This document shows positions 5,982 to 14,090 of a stretch of DNA of 36,918 bases, in pieces. This stretch comes from Oscillospiraceae bacterium. GTDB taxonomy: Bacteria; Bacillota; Clostridia; Oscillospirales; Acutalibacteraceae. Location of the stretch: assembly GCA_009785335.1 (NCBI GenBank), contig WQWM01000022.1, positions 1 through 36,918 on the forward strand, given 5' to 3'. How positions within the stretch are numbered: the stretch's first letter is position 1; every line of letters begins with the position of its first letter. Under the pieces are notes generated by a model. That model saw only the letters and a list, made by a program, of their open reading frames with translations. It was not told where the DNA came from and did no database searches. The position numbers and the translations under genes were made by a program.

Positions 5982-8495
5982 ATGCCTCAACCAAGACACA
6001 ACAGCATTCATATGATTGCTAACGCCCACTTGGATCCTATCTGGCTGTGGCGCTGGCAAGAGGGCTGCAATGAAGTGTTGCAGACCTTTCGTTCAGCGTT
6101 AGACCGGCTGCGTGAAACGTCGGGCTATGTGTTTACGTGCTCGTCGGCGTGTTATTATCAATGGGTGGAAGAAACTGATCCCGCCATGTTTGCCGAAATT
6201 GTGCAGGCGGTGAAAGATGGTCGCTGGCAGCCGGTGAACGGCTGGTGGGTGCAGCCAGACTGCAACCTGCCCAGCGGCGAAAGCTATGCCCGCCATGCGC
6301 TGTATAGCCAGCTGTATTACCACGAAAAATTCGGCAAGATTTGTCGCACGGGCTACAACGTGGACAGCTTTGGACACAACGGCATGATGCCTCAGCTGCT
6401 GAAACAAGGCGGCATGAGCAACTATGTGATGATGCGCCCCGAACCCAACGAAAACGCGGATATTCCGCAAAACGCATTTTGGTGGGAAAGCCCCGATGGC
6501 AGCAAGGTGCGTGTGTTTCGTATTCCCACGGGTTATGCCACGCACAACGAACGCGGCACCGAACCCGAACGCATTGACAAAAAGCTTGATGACTTGCAGG
6601 GGCGTGTGCAAAGCAGCGGCCATGGCATGATGTTTTTCTATGGCATTGGCAACCATGGCGGCGGACCCACGCGCTGGGATTTGGCGCATCTGCAAGACAA
6701 GATGCAGCAGGAAGGCTATGAGAATCTCAAGTTTAGCCACCCAGATGAATTTTTTGCCGACCTGTGCCACAGTGGAGTTGACCTGCCCATGTGGAAAGAT
6801 GATTTGCAGCACCACGCCAGCGGTTGCTACAGTGCCATGAGCATGGTGAAGCAGCAAAATCGTCGCAGCGAACAGGCGCTATATTTCGCCGAAATGTTTA
6901 ACACGGCGGCCGCGAAAGCGTTTGGGTGCAAAGCGCAGACCGAGCAATTCAAAACCGCTTGGCTGGATGTTTGCTTTAACCAGTTCCATGATATTTTGTG
7001 CGGTTGTTCGATAATGGAAAGCTACGACGACACGCGCGATAGCTATGGCCATGCCAACACGATTGCGGCGCGTGCGGCCAATCATGCGCTGATGCTATTC
7101 AGTCGCCGCATTAACACCTGGACTGAGGGCGCAGATGCCCCCACCAACGAAGTGCGTCACCGCAGCATTCCCAACCACTTGCCACGCCCTGTGGTGGTAT
7201 TTAATGCGTTGAGCTTCGAGCGCAACATACCTGTGACGACCACCGAAAAGGCTGCTTATGTGACGGACAGCCATGGCAACGTGGTGCCCAGCCAGAATGT
7301 GCTTGCCTCGCGATTCACTGGTGAGCGCGACGAGGATGTGCTGTTTATCGCCCGCGTGCCTGCGATGGGTTATGCGCTGTATTGGCTTTATCCGGAACTC
7401 CCCCCAGCCGCTAACGCGACATCCTCCCTCGGCGAGGGATGCAAGGCGGCTTCTGCTGGTGAGTATTTCATGGAAAATGAGCATTTGCATGTTGAATTTT
7501 GCTCGCAAACCGGCGGCATTGCCAAATTAATCAACAAAGCCAGTGGGCGGTTGGTTAGCCCGCACACCATGGCTATCCCTACCGTGATGGACGACAGCGT
7601 GGCTGACACTTGGGGGCATGGCGTGTATCAATTCCACGATGTGAAGGGACAAATGCAGCTGCAAAGCATCACCTTGCTCGAAGGCGGCCCAGCACGCGCT
7701 GCCGTGCAAGTGAAGCACACATTCGGCAACAGCAGTTTGCTGCAAACTTACTATCTTGCCGCCGGGCAACAGAAACTCACCGTGGCGGCTAAGGCACTTT
7801 GGGTTGAGCCATTCACCATGCTCAAGCTGCCGCTGCCCATGCATGGCACAGATGAAATCTCAACCTATGAGATTCCCAATGGCTTCATCAAGCGGCCCTG
7901 CAATGGCGAAGAAGAACCCGGTCTGGCTTGGGCGGATGTGACCGTGACCGACAATGGTCGCCATGGCATTGCGGTGATGAGCGACAGCAAGTATAGCTAT
8001 GACTGCCCGGACACCGAGCTTAGGCTAACCGCTCTGCGCAACGTGATCTTCGCCGACCATTGCGGCAAACGCCCTGCGCGGGAATTCAACTTCACCGACG
8101 AAGGCCTGCAAACTTGGATGTGGGCGATTTACCCACATGAAGGCGAAGCTGAGCATAGTGATATCGCCCGTGAAAGCGCTTGCCTGAACAGCCTGCCCTT
8201 TGTGGTGCAGGAAAGTTATCATCAAGGCACCATGCCTGCGGAGTTTTCGGCTGTGCAAATCAGCGCGAGCAACGTGCTTGCCACGGCATATAAACTTTGC
8301 GAAGATGGGAGCGGTGATATTATCCTGCGTTGCTATGAAACGCAGGGCAAGGCGAATACTCGCGCGGCCATATTTGTGCCGCAGATAGAAGCTGAGTTCT
8401 GGGCAGACTTCACCCAACATGAAATCAAAACCTTCCGCATTAACCAAGATGGCCGTGCACTAGTGACGAATTTCTTGGAGGGAATTACACTGTAG
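5982..8495 (+). CDS. Alpha-mannosidase, glycoside hydrolase family 38
   Basis: 837 residues from the ATG at 5982, preceded by AAAGGAG. GH38 signatures are complete: AHLDPIWLW with zinc ligands H16 and D18, YNVDSFGH with the catalytic nucleophile D128, and QFHDILCG with zinc ligand H336. A three-helix middle domain and a beta-rich C-terminal half follow. The enzyme removes alpha-linked mannose by a retaining, zinc-dependent mechanism. No signal peptide, so it likely acts in the cytoplasm on imported oligosaccharides, as MngB-type enzymes do. Oddity: residues ~472-494 (ELPPAANATSS...) are encoded by GC-rich repeat-like DNA (7395-7463) lying in frame between two beta-domain segments. A second GH38-type gene begins at 31996. 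Confidence 0.92.
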   Translation: MPQPRHNSIHMIANAHLDPIWLWRWQEGCNEVLQTFRSALDRLRETSGYVFTCSSACYYQWVEETDPAMFAEIVQAVKDGRWQPVNGWWVQPDCNLPSGESYARHALYSQLYYHEKFGKICRTGYNVDSFGHNGMMPQLLKQGGMSNYVMMRPEPNENADIPQNAFWWESPDGSKVRVFRIPTGYATHNERGTEPERIDKKLDDLQGRVQSSGHGMMFFYGIGNHGGGPTRWDLAHLQDKMQQEGYENLKFSHPDEFFADLCHSGVDLPMWKDDLQHHASGCYSAMSMVKQQNRRSEQALYFAEMFNTAAAKAFGCKAQTEQFKTAWLDVCFNQFHDILCGCSIMESYDDTRDSYGHANTIAARAANHALMLFSRRINTWTEGADAPTNEVRHRSIPNHLPRPVVVFNALSFERNIPVTTTEKAAYVTDSHGNVVPSQNVLASRFTGERDEDVLFIARVPAMGYALYWLYPELPPAANATSSLGEGCKAASAGEYFMENEHLHVEFCSQTGGIAKLINKASGRLVSPHTMAIPTVMDDSVADTWGHGVYQFHDVKGQMQLQSITLLEGGPARAAVQVKHTFGNSSLLQTYYLAAGQQKLTVAAKALWVEPFTMLKLPLPMHGTDEISTYEIPNGFIKRPCNGEEEPGLAWADVTVTDNGRHGIAVMSDSKYSYDCPDTELRLTALRNVIFADHCGKRPAREFNFTDEGLQTWMWAIYPHEGEAEHSDIARESACLNSLPFVVQESYHQGTMPAEFSAVQISASNVLATAYKLCEDGSGDIILRCYETQGKANTRAAIFVPQIEAEFWADFTQHEIKTFRINQDGRALVTNFLEGITL
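7395..7463 (+). repeat. Repeat-like segment inside the GH38 reading frame
   Basis: The stretch with CTCCCCCCAGCCGCTAACGC and CTCCCTCGGCGAGGGA has the composition and palindromic CTCCC...GGGAG layout of the intergenic repeats in this window (for example near 970, 5850 and 13860). It is in frame, has no stop, and encodes a Pro/Ala/Ser/Gly-rich linker unlike the flanking enzyme sequence. Assignment to the same repeat class is by eye. Confidence 0.5.
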
Positions 8496-8512
8496 GCGCA
8501 ATGATTAAACTA

Positions 8513-8554
8513 CAACCCTCGGTGTGAAGCCGAGGGTTGATTTTTGTGTTTTTT
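8513..8554. terminator. Bidirectional intrinsic terminator between convergent genes
   Basis: Perfect 10-bp stem CAACCCTCGG (8513-8522) / CCGAGGGTTG (8530-8539), followed by ATTTTTGTGTTTTTT on the plus strand. It separates the convergent GH38 and P-type ATPase genes; its strongest T-run serves the plus-strand gene. Confidence 0.85.
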
Positions 8555-11072
8555 AAGAGGACACAGCAAAGCGGCGTATGCGCTTGCTTAGCTCAATGCC
8601 TGCCACAGAAAGCGCAATGAAGCCAACACTCACCAGCACTTGTGTGAAATTTAACGGCACCACGCTGAACCAATCATTGAGCAGCGGTACATACATCACC
8701 GCCACCAAAATGCCCAGCGAGATTAATACGGAAATGTTGAGGAATCGGTTGGCAAACAGGCCGCGGCCCATGGGGGCATCGGTTTTGCAGGGGAATGCGA
8801 GGAGCAATTCGGCGGCCACAAGCGTGAAGAAACACATGCTCATGGCAATAATTTCATTATAGAAATGCAGCCCAAACCCAAACACCCCTAGGCAGGCCAC
8901 GGTGAGGAAAATGGCGCGAAATGCCACGAGGCCCTTCATTTGGCGGTTGATGATGGGCTCGCTGGGATTGCGGGGTTTTTGTTGCATCACACCGGCTTCG
9001 CGGCGTTCAAGGCCTAGGCCAAACGCAGGGAAGGCATCTGTGAGCAGGTTGAGAAACAGCAGCTGCGTGGCCGCCAAGGGCATCGGCAGGCCGAATAAAA
9101 TGGCCAGCAAAATGATGAGGATTTCACCGATGTTGCAAGCAAGCAGATAACCCGTGACCTTGCGGATGTTGCCATAAATCGTGCGGCCTTGCTCCACTGC
9201 ACCCACGATGCTGACAAAATTATCGTCGGTGAGAATCATGTCGGCGGCTTCTTTGCTCACGTCTGTGCCGGTGATGCCCATGGCAATGCCGATATCGGCT
9301 TTTTTCAGGCTAGGTGCGTCATTCACGCCGTCGCCTGTCATGGCCACGATGTTGTTGTTTTCCTTCACGGCTGCCACGATGCGCACCTTGTGCTCGGGCG
9401 AAACACGCGCAAACACATTTACGCTTTGGACTGCCATCTTCAGCTCATCATCTTTCATGTTTTCTAGATCGTTGCCGTCTAGGGCGTGTTCGTCGCAACT
9501 TTCGATGATGCCCAGCTGCTGCGCAATGGCACAGGCGGTGATTTTGTGGTCGCCGGTGACCATTTTCACGTTAATGCCTGCTTGATGGCATTGCTGCACG
9601 GCTGCTTGCACACCCTCACGCGGCGGGTCAATCATACCCATCAGACCAACAAATGTGAGATTTTCTTCGCAACTTTCAAGCACTTGCCTCACTCCATGAG
9701 GGGGAATTTCGCTGTTGAGCGACAGGGGGGAGTCACAGGTTTTGCAAGCTAAGGCAAGCACACGCAGTGCTCGGCGGGCGAAGTCTTCGTTCAGTGCTAG
9801 GGCGGCGGCACGAGCTTCGTCCGTCATGTTGCAACGGGCGATGACATTATCTGGTGCGCCCTTTACACACATAAAATACATACCATCTTTTTCATGGAAA
9901 GTGGACATGAGTTTTCGCGTGGAATCAAAGGGAATTTCCTGCACACGCGGATATTTTGCGTCCAGCTCACTTTTGATGATGCCGAGCTTTTCAGCATAAA
10001 CCACCATAGCGATTTCCGTCGGGTCACCGATGGTTGTGCTGGCATCGTTGCACAGGCAGGCGATTTCAGCGATGCGTTGCGCGGCGGTTTCGTCGCTGAC
10101 CTGCACAACGGTCATCTTGTTTTGCGTGAGTGTGCCGGTTTTGTCGCTGCAAATGACGGTAGTGCTGCCCAAGGTTTCAACCGCGCGTATTTTTTTCACA
10201 ATCACATTGGCTTTCACCATTTTTTGCACACCAATGGCCAGAATAACCGTGGCCACAATTGCTACGCCCTCAGGTACGGCGGCCACAGCTAGTGCCACGG
10301 CGGTCATGAACATTTCCACAATGCCCATGCCGCGCAGCCAACCCACGCCAAACACAATGGCGCAAGTGATGACACAAATGATACCCAGGTTTTTGCCCAA
10401 GGTGTTGAGTTTTTCTTGCAACGGGGTGGTGGCTTCTTCGGTTTCGTTGAGCATGACGGCGATCTTGCCCATTTCGGTTTGCATGCCGGTGGCCTGCACC
10501 ACACCAACTCCCCTGCCACGGGTGACCACCGTGCCCATAAACGCCGAATCATCCACGTTTTTCTCCACAGGCACGCTTTCGCCGGTGAGCATTGCTTCGT
10601 CTACGCTCAAGTTTATGCTTTCCAGCAGCTGCAGGTCGGCGGGAATGTAATCTCCGGCATCCAGGATGACGATGTCGCCCGGCACCACTTGGTCGCTGGA
10701 GAGTTTCTGCACCGTGCCATCGCGGCGCACTTTTGCCTTAGGGCTGGCCATGTTTTTCAACTGGGCCAAGGCGTTGTCCGCACGGCTTTCTTGCGAAATG
10801 CTGATGATGATATTGATTAACAAAATGGCCAGAATGATAATCGGATCCTTAAGGTCTTCGCCGGCGATTGTGCGGCCCTCAAACAGCGGCACCAGCATTG
10901 AGATAATTGCCGCGCCGATGAGCATAAGCACTAAGAAGTCCTGCAGCTGTGTCAGCACTCGCCGCAACATGGACTTCTTTTTTGCAGTGGCCAGCTTGTT
11001 GGGACCATGCTGCGCCAGGCGTTCGGCAGCTTGTTGTGTGGTTAGCCCTTGTGTGTTAATCGTCTCGTTCAT
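8553..11072 (-). CDS. P-type cation ATPase (Ca2+/Mn2+ type, P2)
   Basis: 839 residues from the ATG at 11072 (MNETINTQGLTTQQAAE), preceded by AGGAAAGG; an upstream extension through the hairpin to 11117 is rejected. Seen: actuator motif TGESVPVEK, phosphorylation site ICSD310KTGTLTQNKM, hinge MTGDGVNDAPSLKKADIGIA, and about ten membrane helices in a 4+6 layout. These are the marks of SERCA/PMCA-like ATPases that export Ca2+ or Mn2+ across the cytoplasmic membrane. Its leader (11165-11285) resembles the Mn2+-sensing yybP-ykoY riboswitch, and a strong promoter lies at 11295-11323, so Mn2+ detoxification is a good hypothesis. Oddity: residues ~447-467 (DSPLSLNSEIPPHG...) look like an in-frame repeat insertion in the nucleotide-binding domain. 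Confidence 0.92.
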   Translation of the reverse strand: MNETINTQGLTTQQAAERLAQHGPNKLATAKKKSMLRRVLTQLQDFLVLMLIGAAIISMLVPLFEGRTIAGEDLKDPIIILAILLINIIISISQESRADNALAQLKNMASPKAKVRRDGTVQKLSSDQVVPGDIVILDAGDYIPADLQLLESINLSVDEAMLTGESVPVEKNVDDSAFMGTVVTRGRGVGVVQATGMQTEMGKIAVMLNETEEATTPLQEKLNTLGKNLGIICVITCAIVFGVGWLRGMGIVEMFMTAVALAVAAVPEGVAIVATVILAIGVQKMVKANVIVKKIRAVETLGSTTVICSDKTGTLTQNKMTVVQVSDETAAQRIAEIACLCNDASTTIGDPTEIAMVVYAEKLGIIKSELDAKYPRVQEIPFDSTRKLMSTFHEKDGMYFMCVKGAPDNVIARCNMTDEARAAALALNEDFARRALRVLALACKTCDSPLSLNSEIPPHGVRQVLESCEENLTFVGLMGMIDPPREGVQAAVQQCHQAGINVKMVTGDHKITACAIAQQLGIIESCDEHALDGNDLENMKDDELKMAVQSVNVFARVSPEHKVRIVAAVKENNNIVAMTGDGVNDAPSLKKADIGIAMGITGTDVSKEAADMILTDDNFVSIVGAVEQGRTIYGNIRKVTGYLLACNIGEILIILLAILFGLPMPLAATQLLFLNLLTDAFPAFGLGLERREAGVMQQKPRNPSEPIINRQMKGLVAFRAIFLTVACLGVFGFGLHFYNEIIAMSMCFFTLVAAELLLAFPCKTDAPMGRGLFANRFLNISVLISLGILVAVMYVPLLNDWFSVVPLNFTQVLVSVGFIALSVAGIELSKRIRRFAVSS
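9681..9734 (-). repeat. Repeat-like segment inside the ATPase reading frame
   Basis: Read on the coding strand it contains CTCCCCCCTGTCGCTCAACA and CCCCCTCATGGAGTGAGGCA, the C-run / GTCGC / G-run layout of the intergenic repeats. It encodes ~21 residues (447-467) just before CEENLTFVGLMGMIDPPR, where related ATPases normally have a short linker. It is in frame and has no stop. Identification is by pattern, not alignment. Confidence 0.5.
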
Positions 11073-11087
11073 GTGTATACCTTTCCT

Positions 11088-11140
11088 GTTCTTTTTTGAA
11101 AAAAAGAACCAAAACACTTTAGTCGCTTCGCGATGCTCTA
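11088..11140 (-). repeat. CGAAGCG-hairpin element, 5' of ATPase gene
   Basis: Read on the minus strand: head CATCGCGAAGCGACTAAAG, then TGTTTTGG and a GTTCTTTTTTT / AAAAAAGAAC stem (11109-11088), ending 15 nt before the ATG at 11072. It lies in the transcribed leader downstream of the riboswitch-like region. Confidence 0.8.
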
Positions 11141-11164
11141 TTCGAGTATGTGCGATAGTTTACG

Positions 11165-11285
11165 ATAGAAAGCAACCCAGGCACAGCAATGCTGCACCTG
11201 AGTCTCGTTCATTAAGACAAACCAAGCCCGAAGGCCAGTGATTGTTGATTTGCCACGCGGCGTGCCGCGCAAACTACTCCCTCAT
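11165..11285 (-). promoter_or_regulatory. Candidate yybP-ykoY (Mn2+) riboswitch in the ATPase leader
   Basis: On the minus strand the leader starts with GAGGGAGTAG (11283-11274), followed by a GC-rich hairpin (CGCGGC-AC-GCCGCG), a GCC-TTCG-GGC hairpin, then AACGAGACT (11209-11201) directly before a perfect 10-bp stem CAGGTGCAGC / GCTGTGCCTG (11200-11178). The pair of internal-loop motifs GGGGAGTAG and ACGAGAC, each next to a helix, is what I know of the yybP-ykoY manganese riboswitch, which in other bacteria controls Mn2+ exporters including P-type ATPases. The outer P1 stem was not clearly resolved, and no classic terminator was seen before the coding region. Confidence 0.7.
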
Positions 11286-11294
11286 GTCTGCTCT

Positions 11295-11323
11295 ATTGTA
11301 GCACAGATTTTGCGGTTTGTCAA
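11295..11323 (-). promoter_or_regulatory. Sigma-A-type promoter for the ATPase
   Basis: Minus strand: -35 TTGACA (11323-11318), 17-bp spacer, -10 TACAAT (11300-11295). Predicted start of transcription near 11288, giving a leader of about 215 nt that holds the riboswitch-like region and a hairpin element. Confidence 0.85.
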
Positions 11324-11389
11324 GGGGTTTAGGGATTTTTTTTGCTTTGATAGAAATGCGCCAAAAACGCTTGTTGCATCCTTCGCATG

Positions 11390-11422
11390 AAAAAAAGTGC
11401 AGAGCACCTACGCTCTACACTT
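11390..11422 (-). terminator. Intrinsic terminator of the S1-domain gene
   Basis: Minus strand: 11-bp stem AAGTGTAGAGC / GCTCTGCACTT (11422-11412 and 11405-11395, one G-T pair) with a 6-nt loop and a following T-run (A-run at 11390-11396). It lies just after the stop at 11436 and upstream of the ATPase promoter, so the two minus-strand genes are separate units. Confidence 0.85.
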
Positions 11423-11435
11423 TACATTTTTTACA

Positions 11436-12362
11436 TTAGATGAATTTCGTTTCCGTCACACGCTCACAGCCATCCGGCGAATACTTCCAATGGTCAATGC
11501 TGCCGCTGTTGACGAAATACTTCAGCGGCTTGCTGGGATAATCCGCCGGGAAGGAGTCCACAATGATCAGCTTGATTTTCATGCGCTCAGGCAAAATGGA
11601 TTTTATGTACACGCTGGCGTGGTAGCCCTCGGCCACATCTTCACTGAATTCCGCAAGACCAGCCAGGTTGGGCGCAAGTTCCACAAACACGCCGTATTTC
11701 TCAACGCTGCGGATAATGCCCGGCACGGTTTGCCCCGCTTGGAACATCGCGGCGTTTTCTTCCCAGGTGCCCAGCAACTCTTTATGCGAAAGCAACAAGC
11801 GGCCTTGATCGTCGCGGCCTTTGACCACGGTTTTAATCATCTGCCCTGCGGTGAAACGTGCGCTGGGGTGCGGAATGCGCGACACGGAAATGGCATCAAT
11901 GGGCAGCAGTGCGCTCACACCTGCACCAACGTCACAGAACACGCCAAAGTTCTCCATGTGGCTCACACGAGCATCGATGATATCCCCTGGCAGCAGTCGG
12001 CTGATATATTTATCCACGCAGTCACGCTGCACACTCACGCGGCTTAACCATGCAAAAGGCTCACCGCTTGCGTTCACATCAAAGCGCACAATGCGCACCA
12101 TAATGGGCTTGTTCACGCGGGAAATCAGTGCGATATCACGCACTTCACCCTCTGCGATGCCCAGCGCACCATCTAGCCTCGGCACAATGCCTTGCATCAC
12201 ACCCAGGTCTACGTGCAGGTTATGTTCGCCATCGCACAGCAGCACACGGCCTTCCAGCACTGCTCCGGCAGCTGCGGCCTCGTGCAGCCCGGCCTGTGAG
12301 GTCATATAGCGCTGATTTTCTGCGGTTGCCAATAATTGTCCTTCAGGTGAAAACTTGTTCAT
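11436..12362 (-). CDS. S1-domain RNA-binding protein (ribosomal S1-like)
   Basis: 308 residues, ATG at 12362 with AGGAAAGGG upstream. Two clear S1 (OB-fold) repeats: residues ~124-193 (PGDIIDARVSHMENFGVFCD ... GRLLLSHKELLGTW) and ~208-268 (AGQTVPGIIRSVEKYGVFVE ... MKIKLIIVD), plus a more degenerate N-terminal repeat at ~34-110. The layout matches the short S1 homologues of Firmicutes, which bind mRNA and may help translation but are not the full six-repeat S1 of proteobacteria. The gene has its own promoter (12494-12522) and terminator (11390-11422). Promoter overlap with prfA, another translation gene, suggests joint control. Exact role is inferred from family. Confidence 0.85.
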   Translation of the reverse strand: MNKFSPEGQLLATAENQRYMTSQAGLHEAAAAGAVLEGRVLLCDGEHNLHVDLGVMQGIVPRLDGALGIAEGEVRDIALISRVNKPIMVRIVRFDVNASGEPFAWLSRVSVQRDCVDKYISRLLPGDIIDARVSHMENFGVFCDVGAGVSALLPIDAISVSRIPHPSARFTAGQMIKTVVKGRDDQGRLLLSHKELLGTWEENAAMFQAGQTVPGIIRSVEKYGVFVELAPNLAGLAEFSEDVAEGYHASVYIKSILPERMKIKLIIVDSFPADYPSKPLKYFVNSGSIDHWKYSPDGCERVTETKFI

Positions 12363-12437
12363 ACTTACATCCCTTTCCTGCTTGTTTTTTTCCTCTTGCT
12401 ATTTCTATGGCCGACCATGCGGCTTTATTCATCTATG

Positions 12438-12466
12438 TTGACAATTCCTGTTTGCTGTGGTATACT
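12438..12466 (+). promoter_or_regulatory. Promoter for prfA
   Basis: TTGACA (12438-12443), 17-bp spacer, TATACT (12461-12466); start of transcription expected near 12473, about 94 nt before the prfA ATG. The transcript begins just inside the region covered by the opposing promoter. Confidence 0.8.
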
Positions 12467-12493
12467 ATAGGTATATACAGACAACTTTTCCAT

Positions 12494-12522
12494 ATTATAG
12501 CACACTTACTACATATAGTCAA
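12494..12522 (-). promoter_or_regulatory. Promoter for the S1-domain gene
   Basis: Minus strand: TTGACT (12522-12517), 17-bp spacer, TATAAT (12499-12494) preceded by TGTGC; start near 12487. It lies downstream of the prfA start site, so the two units face each other and their 5' ends overlap by about 15 bp. Confidence 0.8.
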
Positions 12523-12566
12523 CAGTTTTTTACAATGATAATTTTCCATCTATTACCGGAGGGCAT

Positions 12567-13625
12567 ATGTTAGACAAACTTACGCAGGTTAAAGAGCGTT
12601 TTGAACAAATTCAACAGCAATTGTGTGAGCCGGATATCGTATCCGACATGGCACAATATCAATCGTTAATGAAAGAAACCAAGCGGCTGCAGCCGGTGGT
12701 TGAAGCATTTTCGCAATACGAAACCGCTATGCAAACGCAGGCGGACGCACAGGAATTGCTCGCCGACCCCGAAATGCGCGATTTTGCACAGGAAGAACTT
12801 GATGCTGCAAAAATTCTTGCAGAAGAAACCTGGGCGCAACTGCAAATTCTGCTGCTGCCGCGTGACCCCAACGACGACCGCAACGTGATTGTGGAAATTC
12901 GCGGCGGGGCGGGCGGCGAAGAAGCATCGCTGTTTGCCAACTCGCTGTTTCGGATGTACAGCATGTATGCACAGGCGAAGGGCTGGAAAAGTGAGATCAT
13001 CAACGCGCATGAAACAGAGCTGGGCGGCTTCAAAGAAGTGAGCTTTAGCATTGAAGGCGATGGTGCCTATAGTCGCCTGAAATTTGAAAGCGGCGTGCAT
13101 CGTGTGCAGCGCGTGCCCGAAACCGAAAGCCAGGGACGCATTCACACTAGCACGGTGACAGTTGCTGTGCTGCCCGAAGCCGAAGAAGTTGACGTGGAAA
13201 TCAACCCAGCGGACTTGCAAATTGACACGTTTCGTGCGTCCGGCGCAGGCGGCCAGCACGTGAACAAAACCGAAAGCGCCATCCGCATCACTCACCTGCC
13301 CACGGGCACAGTTGTTGAGTGCCAAGATGAGCGCAGCCAGCACAAAAACCGCGACAAAGCCATGAAGGTGCTGCGCAGCCGCATTCTGCAAGTGGAGCAA
13401 GACAAGCAAAACGCTGCCATCGCGGGCCAACGCCGCGCGCAAGTGGGCACCGGCGATCGCAGCGAGCGCATTCGCACCTATAACTATCCGCAAGGCCGCG
13501 TGAGCGACCACCGCATCGGTCTGACGCTGTATAAAATTGAGGCCATCCTCAACGGCGACATGGACGAAGTGGTGGATGCGCTGATTACTGCAGACACGGC
13601 GGAGAAGCTGAAGAGTGCAGAGTAG
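12567..13625 (+). CDS. prfA: Peptide chain release factor 1
   Basis: 352 residues, the usual RF1 length, with CGGAGGG before the ATG. Seen: the coiled N-terminal domain, the GGAGGEEA segment (113-120), the tripeptide P184-E-T186 in [14 protein letters not shown], which corresponds to the PxT anticodon-like motif of RF1 (UAA/UAG recognition) rather than the SPF of RF2, and the catalytic GGQ at 228-230 followed by the conserved [10 protein letters not shown] stretch. It hydrolyses peptidyl-tRNA on the ribosome. No prmC methylase gene is adjacent. The promoter is at 12438-12466. A hairpin element follows the stop (13639). Confidence 0.97.
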   Translation: MLDKLTQVKERFEQIQQQLCEPDIVSDMAQYQSLMKETKRLQPVVEAFSQYETAMQTQADAQELLADPEMRDFAQEELDAAKILAEETWAQLQILLLPRDPNDDRNVIVEIRGGAGGEEASLFANSLFRMYSMYAQAKGWKSEIINAHETELGGFKEVSFSIEGDGAYSRLKFESGVHRVQRVPETESQGRIHTSTVTVAVLPEAEEVDVEINPADLQIDTFRASGAGGQHVNKTESAIRITHLPTGTVVECQDERSQHKNRDKAMKVLRSRILQVEQDKQNAAIAGQRRAQVGTGDRSERIRTYNYPQGRVSDHRIGLTLYKIEAILNGDMDEVVDALITADTAEKLKSAE

Positions 13626-13638
13626 TGCGACGCGAAGT

Positions 13639-14045
13639 GTTCTTTTTTTGCAAAAAAAGAACCACCCCTGCGGGGAGCAAGTCGCTTCGCTGTGGACTAT
13701 TATAGGCGCTGCGTTTAGACTTGCGCTTCGCGGGGGATTTTTATGGGTGTATGATAGAATACAGCGAAGCGACCGAGCCCCACCGCAGGTGGTTTTTGCA
13801 AAAAAAGAACCAAAATGCGGGGGGATTTTTATGGGCTGTGTAGGTGTTGCCAAGGCCTCCCCCGCCGGGGGAGGAAAGCGCGTCGCAGACGTGCAGGTGG
13901 GGGTTGTGTAAAAAAACCTAGCCGCTTTGCGGGGGGATTATGATAGGACACAGCGAAGCGAGTTGAAAATTTATGGGGCTAGGATAGAACACAGCGAAGC
14001 GACCTAAAAGTTCTTTTGGGTACCTTTTCTTGCAAGAAAAGGTAC
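13639..14045. repeat. Repeat-rich intergenic cluster before the sua5-coaE gene
   Basis: No gene supported between 13626 and 14090. In order: an inverted hairpin element directly after prfA (stem 13639-13662, GCTTCGCTG head near 13684); CGAAGCG heads at ~13758, 13955 and 13992; a partial hairpin copy at 13790-13812 that abuts no gene; a ~65-bp repeat (13846-13912) whose complement occurs at ~5827-5902; and a complete forward element with stem GTACCTTTTCTT / AAGAAAAGGTAC (14020-14045). The last ends 45 nt before the next ATG, longer than elsewhere. The phrase GACACAGCGAAGCGA recurs with small changes. Confidence 0.75.
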
Positions 14046-14090
14046 AAGAGCCGCCGGCAGGCAAACCGCGTAGCGGTCAATGGGGTGAAC

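Noticed and set aside
12666..13853. Long minus-strand open frame (395 codons) opposite prfA
   Set aside because: It lies antisense to a clearly conserved gene, is rich in His/Ala/Arg as expected of a mirror frame in this codon usage, and lacks a ribosome binding site.
13626..14090. CRISPR array
   Set aside because: Repeats are irregularly spaced, differ in length and orientation, and are not separated by unique spacers of constant size; no cas gene is present.
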